Shown piece after piece: positions 1 through 8,902 of a stretch of 48,885 nucleotides of DNA. How positions within the stretch are numbered: the first letter of the stretch is position 1; each line of letters begins with the position of its first letter. The stretch spans positions 1 through 48,885 of the forward strand of contig QIAU01000184.1 of NCBI GenBank assembly GCA_003225055.1, read 5' to 3'. The stretch is from Acidobacteriota bacterium. GTDB lineage: Bacteria; Acidobacteriota; Terriglobia; Terriglobales; Acidobacteriaceae. Made by a program: the position numbers and the translations under genes. Below the pieces are notes generated by a model. The model was not told the DNA's origin, searched no databases, and saw nothing but the letters and a program-made list of their open reading frames with translations.

Positions 1-43
1 GTGTTCGAGTTAGCGAAGATCGTGCTGTACTTTGCTATAGATC

Positions 44-763
44 CTACGACCTGCAAACTGCTGTTCTCCTGAGAGAAGGAAGCACTTCCCCAACAGCTAC
101 GGGAACCGAGGTCTTCTCGCCAAAGGCGAAGTACAAGCGCTGATAATTATCGAAGAGCTCTTCATACGCTGTGCGGCTTGATTGTTGAGGTTCGAAGGTT
201 TGATATTGAGGGCATAGATTGACTTGCGCCTCTAGGATGGTTTTGAAAGCACCGGCTGCAAGAAAGGCGAAGATCGCGGAACCGAGCGCGGTAACGAGCT
301 TTTCCCGTTTTTCTGGATGGTTTCGAAGCCAGTGAAGAAGTTTGGAGAATCCCCATTCGGAAGAATATCTTCCTCCGCACCAACGAATTGCTTCTACGTC
401 CATTTCCTCCGCGGTCCGAGTGATCAGTTCGGCTTCTCGCCAGGCCCGGTGGTCACACCACAAGTAGTAATCGTCAAGAGGCTCCAGCTTTTCTCCGACG
501 GGGACGACGCTGGAACCGGTGGTATCCGGAGCAATAGCGGCTACGGTTCTGCCGTCAATTCCGGCGGAGGCGATGGCCAGCATTACGGCTTCTAGCAATG
601 CCCTCATGTGGTCCGAGTGACTCTGGGTGGCATAGTCGGGATCTTCGCGTTTTCGGTGCGGCGGATAGGGCGCGATGCCGGATCCGAGCCGCCCCCTTTG
701 ACTGTCAAAGATAGAGGCACGCACACTGAGAGTGCCGAAATCTATTCCTGCGACAACGCTCAC
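44..763 (-). CDS. araB: Ribulokinase-like FGGY kinase with a large internal in-frame deletion
   Basis: Ribulokinase phosphorylates ribulose to ribulose 5-phosphate in the cytoplasm. Residues 1-160 match the N-terminal half of the family: the GIDFGTLSVR phosphate-binding start, the DPDYATQSH segment and SSEWGFSKLLHW. Residues 161-239 (GSAIFAFLAAGAFKTI onward) match the C-terminal end. The family is usually about 550 residues; this protein has 239, so about 300 residues including much of the ATP-binding half are gone, with the join near base 283 and the frame kept open. The start is GTG at 763, with GGGAG about 8 bases upstream. It lies 38 bases after the isomerase gene, so the two are probably cotranscribed. 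Identity of both ends is clear; activity is very unlikely. An assembly collapse is an alternative explanation. Confidence 0.8.
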   Translation of the reverse strand: MSVVAGIDFGTLSVRASIFDSQRGRLGSGIAPYPPHRKREDPDYATQSHSDHMRALLEAVMLAIASAGIDGRTVAAIAPDTTGSSVVPVGEKLEPLDDYYLWCDHRAWREAELITRTAEEMDVEAIRWCGGRYSSEWGFSKLLHWLRNHPEKREKLVTALGSAIFAFLAAGAFKTILEAQVNLCPQYQTFEPQQSSRTAYEELFDNYQRLYFAFGEKTSVPVAVGEVLPSLRRTAVCRS

Positions 764-801
764 CGTTTGCTCCCGATCAAACTATCGAACAGGGTTTCTC
801 T

Positions 802-2442
802 TCAGGGCGCTGGAACTGCATTGTGCAAACCAGTCCTTGCACCATCGGCTGTTAATTCGCAACCACAGAGGTATACCTCAATGCCCAGCTCTCGAAATGC
901 CACGGCTTTCGCCAGCATGGCCTCGTCCGCCGATCCGGCATCTCTTCCGTAGGCGACCTGGATATGATTCGATTTGTGCCGGGCCATAAGTTGATCGCGG
1001 CTCACGCCATGAAGTACGGCATTCATAATCGGCCATTGAGGTGTCGTCGAAGCCCAGCGTCGTTCAACTTCTTCGCGCGGCAACTCAACCACGGTCGCTC
1101 GTCCCAGATCGGCCTTAAGCTTGTTGGATTCCACAAAGATTCGGCTCCATACGATCTCGCCAGGTTTGCTGATCCCTTTCAATGTGCCCCCGCCAAGCGG
1201 GAAGTACATTGGTGGCTGCCGCTCGCTCACTGCTCCTCGATAACCGCCAATAAAGTGATTGGGCGGAGCAGCTCCGGAAATCTCAAGAACCCAGACGAAA
1301 TGGCCGTTATATTGTTCCCCGTAGCGAAGATCGTGCAGTGTGGTCTCCGGATCTAGATTAAGCTCGTTCCAAATGCGATTCGTAATCAGTGCATCGATTC
1401 CCGCGCATTCGTCGACTTCGTTGAAATGTGGCAAAGCACGGCCGTCATAAAGGATGCGGCCATTCCCGTTTTCGGCAACAGGAGGACGATCGGCATTGTT
1501 CAGCAGCCCTTCAACTAGATCGGACGCTGGAGTTAGATCTTTCAAACCTTGTTGATATTGAATACCAATGGCCGCACACCCGAAATCATCGGCAATACGT
1601 AAAGCGGCAATATACATCCGGCATTGATCCAGAATTTGGTCGTCTGTGAGATCGGTGGCCCCATTTGGACCAGTGCGAAACTTCATGCCTTTTTTGTTAA
1701 GCCATTCTCGAATCGACTGCGCCTCCGCAGCCGATACACGCTTCATAGCAGCATAGAGGGCTGACTGGCTCAGGCGTTCCTTAAAAATTCCCATTGGATG
1801 GAGCAGCTCGTCAGGAACAATGGCGTTGTACATACCCATGCAGCCTTCGTCAAAAATTCCCAAAACGGCTTTTTCACTGATGAGTTCGGCGGCCACTCTT
1901 TTTCCAACCATCTGAGGCCGCCCTGAAATCTGGTCCGAATCAAAGCGCTGTACATGGGAGAGGTCATGTTGGACTCGCTTGCCCTCAAGCCACATTTCAA
2001 GGCGATGCAAGAAGTATTCGTCGCGGAATTGTTCGCTCCACAGCGAGTCGTACTGGATCCCGGCCTTCGTGAGACAGGCATTCAGATTCAACATCCCAAC
2101 CAGACCTGGCCATTCGCCGCTCCAGTTTGCAACTGTCAGGATAGGACCTTTATGGTGATATAAACCGGCGAGGACATGGTGACTGTATTGCCAAACGGCT
2201 TCGGCCACGATGACTGGAGATTCTCTGGGAATCTGTCTGAATACGTCGATTCCATATCGCTGGCTATCTATGAATCCATGCTTCTTCTCTGGATCAAATG
2301 GGTGCGCTCGATGAACTTCGCGCCCAAAACTACGAACTGCGGCGGTCAAAGCCTCTTCCATACATGATTGAGCCGGCCAGCACTTTTGGTTTGCCGATAA
2401 CCGTAAATCTCCGCTTGCGACCAGGAAAACTTGAGAGGACAT
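802..2442 (-). CDS. L-fucose/D-arabinose isomerase family protein (FucI-like)
   Basis: A cytoplasmic metal-dependent aldose-ketose isomerase of the FucI fold, about 546 residues against 591 for E. coli FucI. The central segment FDEGCMGMYNAIVPDELL carries the acidic residue expected as a metal ligand, and the C-terminal SNHIQVAYG carries the expected histidine. FucI enzymes convert L-fucose to L-fuculose and D-arabinose to D-ribulose. The gene is followed by a ribulokinase-like gene, which points to a pentose (arabinose) or fucose route; the substrate cannot be fixed from sequence. The frame is open up to a GTG at 2466, but the ATG at 2442 has GAAAGGA 8 bases upstream and is preferred. Transcription is probably controlled by the palindrome at 2518-2529. 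Confidence 0.8.
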   Translation of the reverse strand: MSSQVFLVASGDLRLSANQKCWPAQSCMEEALTAAVRSFGREVHRAHPFDPEKKHGFIDSQRYGIDVFRQIPRESPVIVAEAVWQYSHHVLAGLYHHKGPILTVANWSGEWPGLVGMLNLNACLTKAGIQYDSLWSEQFRDEYFLHRLEMWLEGKRVQHDLSHVQRFDSDQISGRPQMVGKRVAAELISEKAVLGIFDEGCMGMYNAIVPDELLHPMGIFKERLSQSALYAAMKRVSAAEAQSIREWLNKKGMKFRTGPNGATDLTDDQILDQCRMYIAALRIADDFGCAAIGIQYQQGLKDLTPASDLVEGLLNNADRPPVAENGNGRILYDGRALPHFNEVDECAGIDALITNRIWNELNLDPETTLHDLRYGEQYNGHFVWVLEISGAAPPNHFIGGYRGAVSERQPPMYFPLGGGTLKGISKPGEIVWSRIFVESNKLKADLGRATVVELPREEVERRWASTTPQWPIMNAVLHGVSRDQLMARHKSNHIQVAYGRDAGSADEAMLAKAVAFRELGIEVYLCGCELTADGARTGLHNAVPAP

Positions 2443-2504
2443 GCTCTTATCCTTTCTTCGTGACACAAACGTTGGGCAGGATCTGCAGTTCCCGACGGCG
2501 CTTC

Positions 2505-2533
2505 ATTGTGCCACAAATGAATCGTTTCACAAA
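2505..2533 (-). promoter_or_regulatory. Promoter of the isomerase-kinase operon with an overlapping LacI-type operator (2518-2529)
   Basis: Read on the minus strand, TTTGTG (2533-2528) is followed after 17 bases by CACAAT (2510-2505), a plausible -35/-10 pair about 60 bases before the ATG at 2442. The 12-base element TGAAACGATTCA spans the -35 edge and spacer. The element and the following TGTGGCA-AATGAA stretch are nearly identical to the promoter of the LacI-family gene at 8851-8879, which argues for the same regulator at both. Confidence 0.6.
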
Positions 2534-2634
2534 CCAGGAAAAGTCTACACTTGCCCTGCCGAGATCGCAACGCAGCCTGAGCACAACGCCGCCTTGACAC
2601 TCGTTTTCTTGCGTGTTTAAATTCAACGGCTTAA

Positions 2635-2646
2635 TGAAACGATTCA
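2635..2646 (+). promoter_or_regulatory. LacI-type operator upstream of the DUF4380-symporter operon
   Basis: TGAAACGATTCA, the same 12-mer as in the isomerase promoter, lies 132 bases before the ATG at 2778. A weak promoter TTCAAC (2622) with TATACA (2647) would place the element in the spacer. The 2443-2777 interval holds nothing else that looks coding, so it is a divergent regulatory region with one operator for each direction. Confidence 0.55.
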
Positions 2647-2777
2647 TATACAGCAATCTGTACAGTTTATGAGAAGAGAAAGATCAGCAACTGCGATTGA
2701 ATACGGCACGTTCATCTGGATGTTTGCAGTGGAGAACTTCATAAATCATTTCGAACGGAAGCCCGGGGAGAAAGATC

Positions 2778-3761
2778 ATGTTTCGAGCAGTATTGCTGTT
2801 TTTTGTGGCTCTCAGTTTTGCGTTGCCGGTTCAGGCCGAGGTGAAAGTGGAAAAGACGGCATACAAAGGTTGGAACAATTGCTATCGCGTTAGTAATGGC
2901 GAAGTGGAGCTCATCGTGACCGGTGATGTTGGCCCGCGGGTGATCCGGTTCGGATTTGTTGGGGGCCAGAACCTCTTCAAGGAATTCACCGATCAAATGG
3001 GAATGAGTGGGGAGGAGAAGTTTCAATTGCGGGGTGGGGATCGAGTCTGGAAGGCCCCCGAAGATCCGATCGCAACGTGGGCGCCGGATAACGTACCAGT
3101 TGAAATCACTCCAACGGCTACAGGACTGATCGCGCGCGCCCCTGTCGAACCGCTTACCAATCTACAGAAAGAAATAGAAATAAGCATGCCGCCGTCAGGA
3201 ACGAGTGTGACGGTTTCGCACCGGATCACGAACCGCTCGCTTTTCGCGTTGGAATTCGCGCCTTGGGTACTCACAATGATGACGCCAGGGGGAAGCGAGA
3301 TTACAGGTTTTCCACCACGCGGTACTCACCCGGCCCATCTGGAGGCTACCAATCCATTAGTGATGTGGGCGTACACTAACCTGGCAGACAAGCGCCTGAC
3401 CTTCACAAAACAATATCTGGTGTTACGTCAAGATCCCATGAATTCTGAGGCGCAGAAGGTGGGGTTGTTTAATCGAAATACCTGGGCAGTTTACCTGCTG
3501 AACGGGGAAGCCTTTGTCAAGCGCGCAACCGCGGATCCAACCAAAACTTACACAGATTTCGGTTGTTCTTTCGAAACCTTCACCAATAACGAGTTTCTTG
3601 AGATTGAAACCCTAGGCCCGCTTACAAAGGTGGAACCTGGCCATACGGTCGAACAGGTGGAACAGTGGAGCCTCGCTCGTAATGTCAATCTAACTCAAGT
3701 GACGGACGATGCGATCGACGGTCTGGTGTTGCCACTGCTGAGGGCAGGACGGACACATTGA
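2778..3761 (+). CDS. Secreted DUF4380-type protein (galactose-mutarotase-like fold)
   Basis: 327 residues with a typical signal peptide (FRAVLLFFVALSFALPVQA). The mature part has the pattern of DUF4380 proteins: an early YRVSNGEVELIV strand followed by DVGPRVIRFGF, then GGDRVWKAPED, then a long beta-rich tail. Such proteins are predicted to adopt the sugar-mutarotase beta-sandwich; no reaction is established that I can cite. ATG 2778 follows GGGGAGAAAG, a good ribosome binding site. It precedes the sugar symporter, so it may bind or epimerise the imported sugar in the periplasm (inference). Confidence 0.7.
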   Translation: MFRAVLLFFVALSFALPVQAEVKVEKTAYKGWNNCYRVSNGEVELIVTGDVGPRVIRFGFVGGQNLFKEFTDQMGMSGEEKFQLRGGDRVWKAPEDPIATWAPDNVPVEITPTATGLIARAPVEPLTNLQKEIEISMPPSGTSVTVSHRITNRSLFALEFAPWVLTMMTPGGSEITGFPPRGTHPAHLEATNPLVMWAYTNLADKRLTFTKQYLVLRQDPMNSEAQKVGLFNRNTWAVYLLNGEAFVKRATADPTKTYTDFGCSFETFTNNEFLEIETLGPLTKVEPGHTVEQVEQWSLARNVNLTQVTDDAIDGLVLPLLRAGRTH

Positions 3762-3832
3762 CGTCCATCTTCTCGGCGATGCTCGCACGCACGTGGGCGC
3801 CGACATCTCTGATCGCGGCAGCTTCGCGGGTG

Positions 3833-5500
3833 ATGTCTCTCGGCGGCATCGATCTGACCATCATCACTCTCTACTTCTTTTTGGTTCTGGGGCTCGGTCT
3901 CTACCTGAAGAAGTTTACAAGCACTGGCGAAGACTTCTTCATGGCCGGCCGCGAGATGACCGCCTGGATCGCAGGACTTAGTTTCATCTCAGCAAATCTG
4001 GGCTCTCTCGAAATGATGGGCTACGCGGCGGCCACATATCAGTACGGAATTCTTGTTGGCCACGCGTATTGGATTGGAGCGATTCCAGCCATCTTATTTC
4101 TCGCGCTGGTGATGTTGCCGTTCTATTACATCTGCCAGACCCACTCCGTCCCCGGGTATCTTCAACTTCGATACGGCGAAGCGACGCGGTCGCTCTCAGC
4201 GATCTCGTTCGCCATAATGACGATCCTCATGAGCGGCATCAATATGTATGCCATGGCCGTGATTATGAAGGTCATTCTGGGCTGGAACATTCATTTCAGC
4301 ATCTGGGTTTCATCACTCACTGTAGCTTTCTACGTCATGGCCGGCGGGCTGCTTTCCGCGATCTTCAACGAGGTGCTGCAGTTTATGCTGATTTGGCTCG
4401 GCGCTCTTGTCATTCCCGTAGCGGGACTGATTGAGACGGGCGGCTGGGCAGGCATGGTTCGACGGATCTCTGAAAATTTCCCGGGTCAGGATTTCACGCA
4501 TATGTGGCGAACGCTGGGTTCGTTTACCGGCAATCCCATGGGTGTCCACTGGACCGGGATTGTCTTCGGTTGGGGCCTGGCCATCTCATTCGGCTACTGG
4601 ACCACCGATTTCTTGGTAGTGCAGCGCGTCATGGCCGCGAAGGACCTGCGATCGGCGGAGATGGGGACGATCATTGGCGGCTTGTTTAAGATGCTGGTGC
4701 CTTTGATCGTGATTCTTCCCGGATTGCTGGCTCTGGCGGTTCTTCCGTTCAAGCTCGTTCCTGAGACTATGGCCAACGTGCCGGGCGTCCACACCTACAA
4801 TGAGGCTCTTCCTCTCATGCTTGCCCGATACTGTGGCCCGGGCCTGCTTGGCCTGGGGGTGACAGCGCTGATTGCCGGTTTCATGAGCGGGATGGCTGGC
4901 AACGTAAGCGCGTTCGCCACGGTGTGGACCTACGACATCTACAAGCCGCTGATTCGAAAGCAGGCCAGTGATCAGCACTATTTAAGCATGGGACGGTGGT
5001 GCTCGCTGCTGGGCGTGGTCGTGAGCATCGGGACTGCTTATTTGGTCATGAATTTCTCCAGCATTATCGTGTACGCCCAAGTAGTATTCGTATTTTTCAT
5101 TGTGCCCATGTTCGGTACTGTGGTTTTGGGAATGATGTGGAAGCGTACTACACCGGCCGCCGGGTTCTGGGGACTGCTGGCGGGAATACTGGCATCTTTT
5201 GTTCTGTGGCTGTGCGTGAAGCTGGATCCCTCCGCGCTGCGTCTGGTTGCGTTTTCAAGTCACGCCAAGGACATGGCAGAGAACGTCTATCGGGCATGGT
5301 GGTCCTTGCTGGCCAATGTCGTTGTGACGATAGTTGTCACCCTCTTCACAAAACCGAAGCCTGAGGAAGAGCTCAAAGGGCTCGTCTACGGCTTGACCAC
5401 TCTACCTTCACTTGGGCAGCTTCCAATCTTCAAGCGACCGATCTTCTGGGCGGGAGCGGTTGCGATCGCATTTGTTCTGCTGAATGTCCTATTTTGGTAG
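3833..5500 (+). CDS. Sodium:solute symporter (SSS family), sugar-type
   Basis: A polytopic inner-membrane carrier with about 13-14 hydrophobic segments, beginning LTIITLYFFLVLGLGLY, then the SSS signature FFMAGREMTAWIAGLSF and the ANLGSLEMMGYAA segment of the first sodium-site helix. SSS proteins near isomerases and kinases usually import free monosaccharides with sodium. The frame is open from a TTG at 3758 that overlaps the stop of the preceding gene, but the residues before MSLGGIDL do not resemble the family, so ATG 3833 is preferred; its ribosome site is weak. It is followed 6 bases later by a small membrane protein. Confidence 0.85.
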   Translation: MSLGGIDLTIITLYFFLVLGLGLYLKKFTSTGEDFFMAGREMTAWIAGLSFISANLGSLEMMGYAAATYQYGILVGHAYWIGAIPAILFLALVMLPFYYICQTHSVPGYLQLRYGEATRSLSAISFAIMTILMSGINMYAMAVIMKVILGWNIHFSIWVSSLTVAFYVMAGGLLSAIFNEVLQFMLIWLGALVIPVAGLIETGGWAGMVRRISENFPGQDFTHMWRTLGSFTGNPMGVHWTGIVFGWGLAISFGYWTTDFLVVQRVMAAKDLRSAEMGTIIGGLFKMLVPLIVILPGLLALAVLPFKLVPETMANVPGVHTYNEALPLMLARYCGPGLLGLGVTALIAGFMSGMAGNVSAFATVWTYDIYKPLIRKQASDQHYLSMGRWCSLLGVVVSIGTAYLVMNFSSIIVYAQVVFVFFIVPMFGTVVLGMMWKRTTPAAGFWGLLAGILASFVLWLCVKLDPSALRLVAFSSHAKDMAENVYRAWWSLLANVVVTIVVTLFTKPKPEEELKGLVYGLTTLPSLGQLPIFKRPIFWAGAVAIAFVLLNVLFW

Positions 5501-5506
5501 TGCCAA

Positions 5507-5725
5507 ATGAAAACTAAAAACATGATTTCGATCTGGTTCTTTGTAGGCTGTCTGCTCGCGTTGTATGGAGCGCTGATCCTGGCAGCCGGCCTGCAAACGT
5601 ATTCGAATCGACGCAGCGCGAATATAGCCATGCAGAACCTGCACTTGCAGGGGTGGTGGGGTACCGGGTTGCTAGTAATCGGATTGTTCTACGTAATCCG
5701 GTTCCGACCTCGAAGATTGCGATAG
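5507..5725 (+). CDS. Small two-helix membrane protein (72 residues)
   Basis: Starts 6 bases after the symporter stop. Two hydrophobic helices, IWFFVGCLLALYGALILAAG and a second ending VIGLFYVIRF, are joined by a polar loop and followed by a basic tail RPRRLR. The length, tight spacing and orderly membrane topology support a real gene. I do not recognise a named family. Its place between a symporter and a secreted carbohydrate-active protein suggests an accessory role in the sugar operon. Confidence 0.65.
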   Translation: MKTKNMISIWFFVGCLLALYGALILAAGLQTYSNRRSANIAMQNLHLQGWWGTGLLVIGLFYVIRFRPRRLR

Positions 5726-5756
5726 CCGCCGATCAATTCTCAGCTTCGGAGGCAAC

Positions 5757-8147
5757 ATGGTCTGCGCCAAGACTCTTGTGAATCTTTTATTGCTGATTTC
5801 AGGATCAGTGATGACGATGGCTGCAGAAAAGCGGGGAAGCTTCATTCTGCAAACGCCAGAACGCGGGATGCGGGTGAAGATTGCGCGCAGCGGTAACGGC
5901 GTGGATGAACTCATTGAGATCAGTGAGCACGCCAAGCCTATGCGGCCATTATGGATAAAGCGCACAAAATGGCTACCGGTGTTGTCGGCTCGAGGATCGG
6001 TGACACGAGTGATCGCCGGTACGCCGGGTCAGCTCCAGACGTGCGCGCTTGAATCGATCGAGAAGAAAGAACATCCCGAAGAAATTGTTGTTCTCTCGGA
6101 CTGTGGGTCCGGTCATCTCAAGCAGACCCTAACTACAACCCAGGAGCCGGACGTCATCGCCGTCAGGGTGGATTTTTCACCCCATAGCACGATCGCGATT
6201 CGTTCCGTCGAGGATCGCTACACCTTCGCTCCTGGAAGAACCGAATCGAATACTCTCACCCAGGGCCCACTCGATTTTGTATGGAGCCAGAATCTCAAAA
6301 ATGAACCTGATGGACTAATGCCACAGTGGACGTTCAAGTCACCGGCAGTCATGCTCCAGCGGGGAAACATATTTGCGGCACTTATGCCGGACCTCAGCCG
6401 ATCATCGAAGCTTCCGCTTTCGTTTGACCTCGATGTGACATCCGAAGCAAAACCCTGGTTTTCATACGGCAGCGTGCCTTCCGAACCTTATGGACACAGT
6501 TACTTCCGTCGTGCTGCGAACGCAACTCTCTCATCCGACTCGGGAACAATCGAATATTCTTACGCGATTGTGGGTTCGGTCCAGCCGCTAAAGCTGGGCT
6601 ACCGGCGCGCGGTGCGCAGGCTCTGGCAAACGATGGGACATCCGGAGCTGTTGCAATCTCCAGACCTTCAGCGCAATGTGCGCCGTCCCGAGTTGGTACT
6701 GTTCGATGATTGGCGGCATGACGTCTGGGTGCGGTATGCGAGTCAGGTGTATCGCCATGTCGCTTGTAGGACTGACAATTGCGGCACGTTAATGAGTAAC
6801 CGCAATTACATGGGCGACTGGGACAGGACTGAAGAAGACGCGTGGTTCAACTCATGGTTTCAAAGCTTGCGGACGGCTTATGGTTGGTATCTCTATGCCA
6901 AGAGAACTAATGACAAGCAGATGGAGAAGAACGCCGAGGGAATCCTTAGTTTGGCACTGCAAAGTCCACAGCAGGAAGGGGCTTTTTCCACCATCTACCT
7001 TGTTCCCGAGCATCGCTGGATCCGAGATGATGGCTGGGCGGGCTTTGCTGAAGATTATCACGCCTTCTGCATGTCCTGGACTGCCTACTGGATGCTGAAA
7101 TGGGCCGAGGATCTTACGCCCAATCGAAGAAACGAAGTGCTTGCTTTCACGCGACGCTATGGCGGCTTTTTATTGCGCCATCAGTTGAAGTCCGGCGTGA
7201 TCCCTTCCTGGTATGACTCGGATCTCAAACCCCGCCCGGAATTTCGCGATCTGAATGCCGAGACCGCCGGCTCCGCACTTTTTCTGCTGGAACTTGGCGG
7301 AATAACGGGAGACAAAGCATACGTGGACGCGGCGACCCGTGCAATGGAATTCATTACCGGTGAAGTCCTTCCGCGGCAGCTCTGGTGGGATTTTGAAACC
7401 TTCAAATCATGCGCGCGCAAGAACTTCGATTTCTCCGATCCGATCACGGCGCAGTATCCGCAGAACAATCTCTCGACGATCCAGGCTGCTAAAGCTTATC
7501 TCAAGCTGTACGACATATTGAAAGATGGCAAATGGCTGGATCTGGGCACGAGAGTTCTCGACTATCTGTTACTCACCCAGCAGGTTTGGAGCCCGCCGTA
7601 TTTCGATCCGAAATTATTGGGCGGATTCACCACTCAGAATACAGATGCGGAATGGAGCGACGCGCGGCAATGCTATGCGGCTGTTTTGCTCCTGGACTAC
7701 TACAAAGCAACGGGAGAAATGGAGTACCTCGAACGGGCGGTAGCCGCAGCCCGGGCCACTTTCGCGGTTGCTCCGTGGGAAAATTGGGCGCACACCGGCT
7801 ACAAAGATGAACCGGGCGCCATGACCGGTTTTCACTGGGGGAGCGGTAGCGCGATGACTTCGATCGAGATCATGTCTGCGACTTTGGGCGACGCGTTCAT
7901 AGATCTTTCCCGGAGCCGGGGCGTCGGTTTCAATGCGAATTCGCTGCGCACTTTGAACGTCGTTGGCAGTCTGATCTCGTTTAACGTCAATGCCGTACCC
8001 GAGTTGAAAGGAGTGCATGTTCGCTTCGCGGCAGCGAATCCGAATGTTACTTACAGAATTATTGTTAACGGCCGGCAGCCGGTTACGGTGAACGGCGATG
8101 AGCTTTCTCACGATGGTTACGTACTCGATTTGGCTGCTAGCCAGTGA
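5757..8147 (+). CDS. Secreted (alpha/alpha)-barrel protein, probable carbohydrate-active enzyme
   Basis: 796 residues with an N-terminal signal segment (LVNLLLLISGSVMTMAA). Residues 20-280 look beta-rich. Residues 330-700 have the repeated helical hairpins, acidic loops and aromatic-rich turns of six-hairpin glycosidase-like toroids (RTEEDAWFNSWFQSLRTAYG; DDGWAGFAEDYHAFCMSW; QYPQNNLSTIQAAKAYLKLY). A small beta domain closes the protein. I cannot assign a GH family or catalytic residues. ATG 5757 is preceded by GGAGG with 6-base spacing. It ends the DUF4380-symporter operon. Confidence 0.6.
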   Translation: MVCAKTLVNLLLLISGSVMTMAAEKRGSFILQTPERGMRVKIARSGNGVDELIEISEHAKPMRPLWIKRTKWLPVLSARGSVTRVIAGTPGQLQTCALESIEKKEHPEEIVVLSDCGSGHLKQTLTTTQEPDVIAVRVDFSPHSTIAIRSVEDRYTFAPGRTESNTLTQGPLDFVWSQNLKNEPDGLMPQWTFKSPAVMLQRGNIFAALMPDLSRSSKLPLSFDLDVTSEAKPWFSYGSVPSEPYGHSYFRRAANATLSSDSGTIEYSYAIVGSVQPLKLGYRRAVRRLWQTMGHPELLQSPDLQRNVRRPELVLFDDWRHDVWVRYASQVYRHVACRTDNCGTLMSNRNYMGDWDRTEEDAWFNSWFQSLRTAYGWYLYAKRTNDKQMEKNAEGILSLALQSPQQEGAFSTIYLVPEHRWIRDDGWAGFAEDYHAFCMSWTAYWMLKWAEDLTPNRRNEVLAFTRRYGGFLLRHQLKSGVIPSWYDSDLKPRPEFRDLNAETAGSALFLLELGGITGDKAYVDAATRAMEFITGEVLPRQLWWDFETFKSCARKNFDFSDPITAQYPQNNLSTIQAAKAYLKLYDILKDGKWLDLGTRVLDYLLLTQQVWSPPYFDPKLLGGFTTQNTDAEWSDARQCYAAVLLLDYYKATGEMEYLERAVAAARATFAVAPWENWAHTGYKDEPGAMTGFHWGSGSAMTSIEIMSATLGDAFIDLSRSRGVGFNANSLRTLNVVGSLISFNVNAVPELKGVHVRFAAANPNVTYRIIVNGRQPVTVNGDELSHDGYVLDLAASQ

Positions 8148-8850
8148 CCTGTTGCCAAGAATCTCTTCTTTCTTCCCTCCCGTTTTTCTGATTTTCGCCA
8201 CTGCTGGGCATTTTCGTGGAAAAACACGGGCGGCTGAGGCAGCGATTCAAGGCGTCGAAGCACCGCTTCCAGATGGTGGCTGTGCCGCAGTTCAGCCCCA
8301 TGGCGGACGGTCCATCTCACAAACGTAGTCACTTTTCTAGGTCCGAGATCCCAGATCCGGCCAATTCCTCCAGTAAGTGATCGGGTTGTTGGCCTTCAGT
8401 CAGTGCGGTTCGCATCCGTCGCGCGAGGTTTATGCAGCGATTTTCCGTCCGGTGATTTCAGCGTCATACTGCGACCGGTTCGGTCCGTCAACTCCTCCAT
8501 TCTCGACAATAACGGTATCCACTGCGACAGTCAATTGCGATGACGACTGAATCAGCCGGATATTTCGCCCTTCCACGCCCTGATCTGCGCTGATGTAAGG
8601 AGTGCCAACCATGTTTTCGGGCAGGAATGTCCTACTATTCCCGAGCAGCGGGAATGCGGCATGGCTATTGGCCCTACGTTTGGCACATATTTCTGTGCTT
8701 GCCCAGAACGCTAAAGATCAACAGGACGAAACAACGCGGAGTGCCTCCCTGAACCCCTTAAGATCATCGCAGCACTCACCGATATTTACAGATTGCGTCA
8801 ATCCTGCTTCCAGGACATACATCATTTTCAACAATACCTGACTTTTCGGC
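8148..8850. other. About 700 bases without a convincing gene
   Basis: No frame here shows a recognisable domain. A minus-strand reading of about 90 codons (roughly 8432-8710) is open but has no start with a ribosome site and no family I know. The interval separates the end of the sugar operon from the regulator promoter. Confidence 0.4.
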
Positions 8851-8879
8851 TTTTGAATCGATTCATTGTGTGGCAGAAT
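8851..8879 (+). promoter_or_regulatory. Promoter of the LacI-family gene with a perfect palindromic operator (8854-8865)
   Basis: TTTTGA (8851) and CAGAAT (8874) are separated by 17 bases. The perfect palindrome TGAATCGATTCA sits between them, so a bound repressor would block the polymerase, consistent with autoregulation. The site ends 37 bases before the ATG at 8903. Confidence 0.65.
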
Positions 8880-8902
8880 GAATTCCAACTGCTCGGAGTC
8901 CA

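Noticed and set aside
2443-2466. GTG start at 2466 for the isomerase gene
   Set aside because: The extra eight codons overlap the GAAAGGA ribosome site of ATG 2442 and do not fit the family.
8430-8710. Minus-strand open stretch in the gap before the regulator
   Set aside because: No recognised domain, no start with a ribosome site, and it could be chance.
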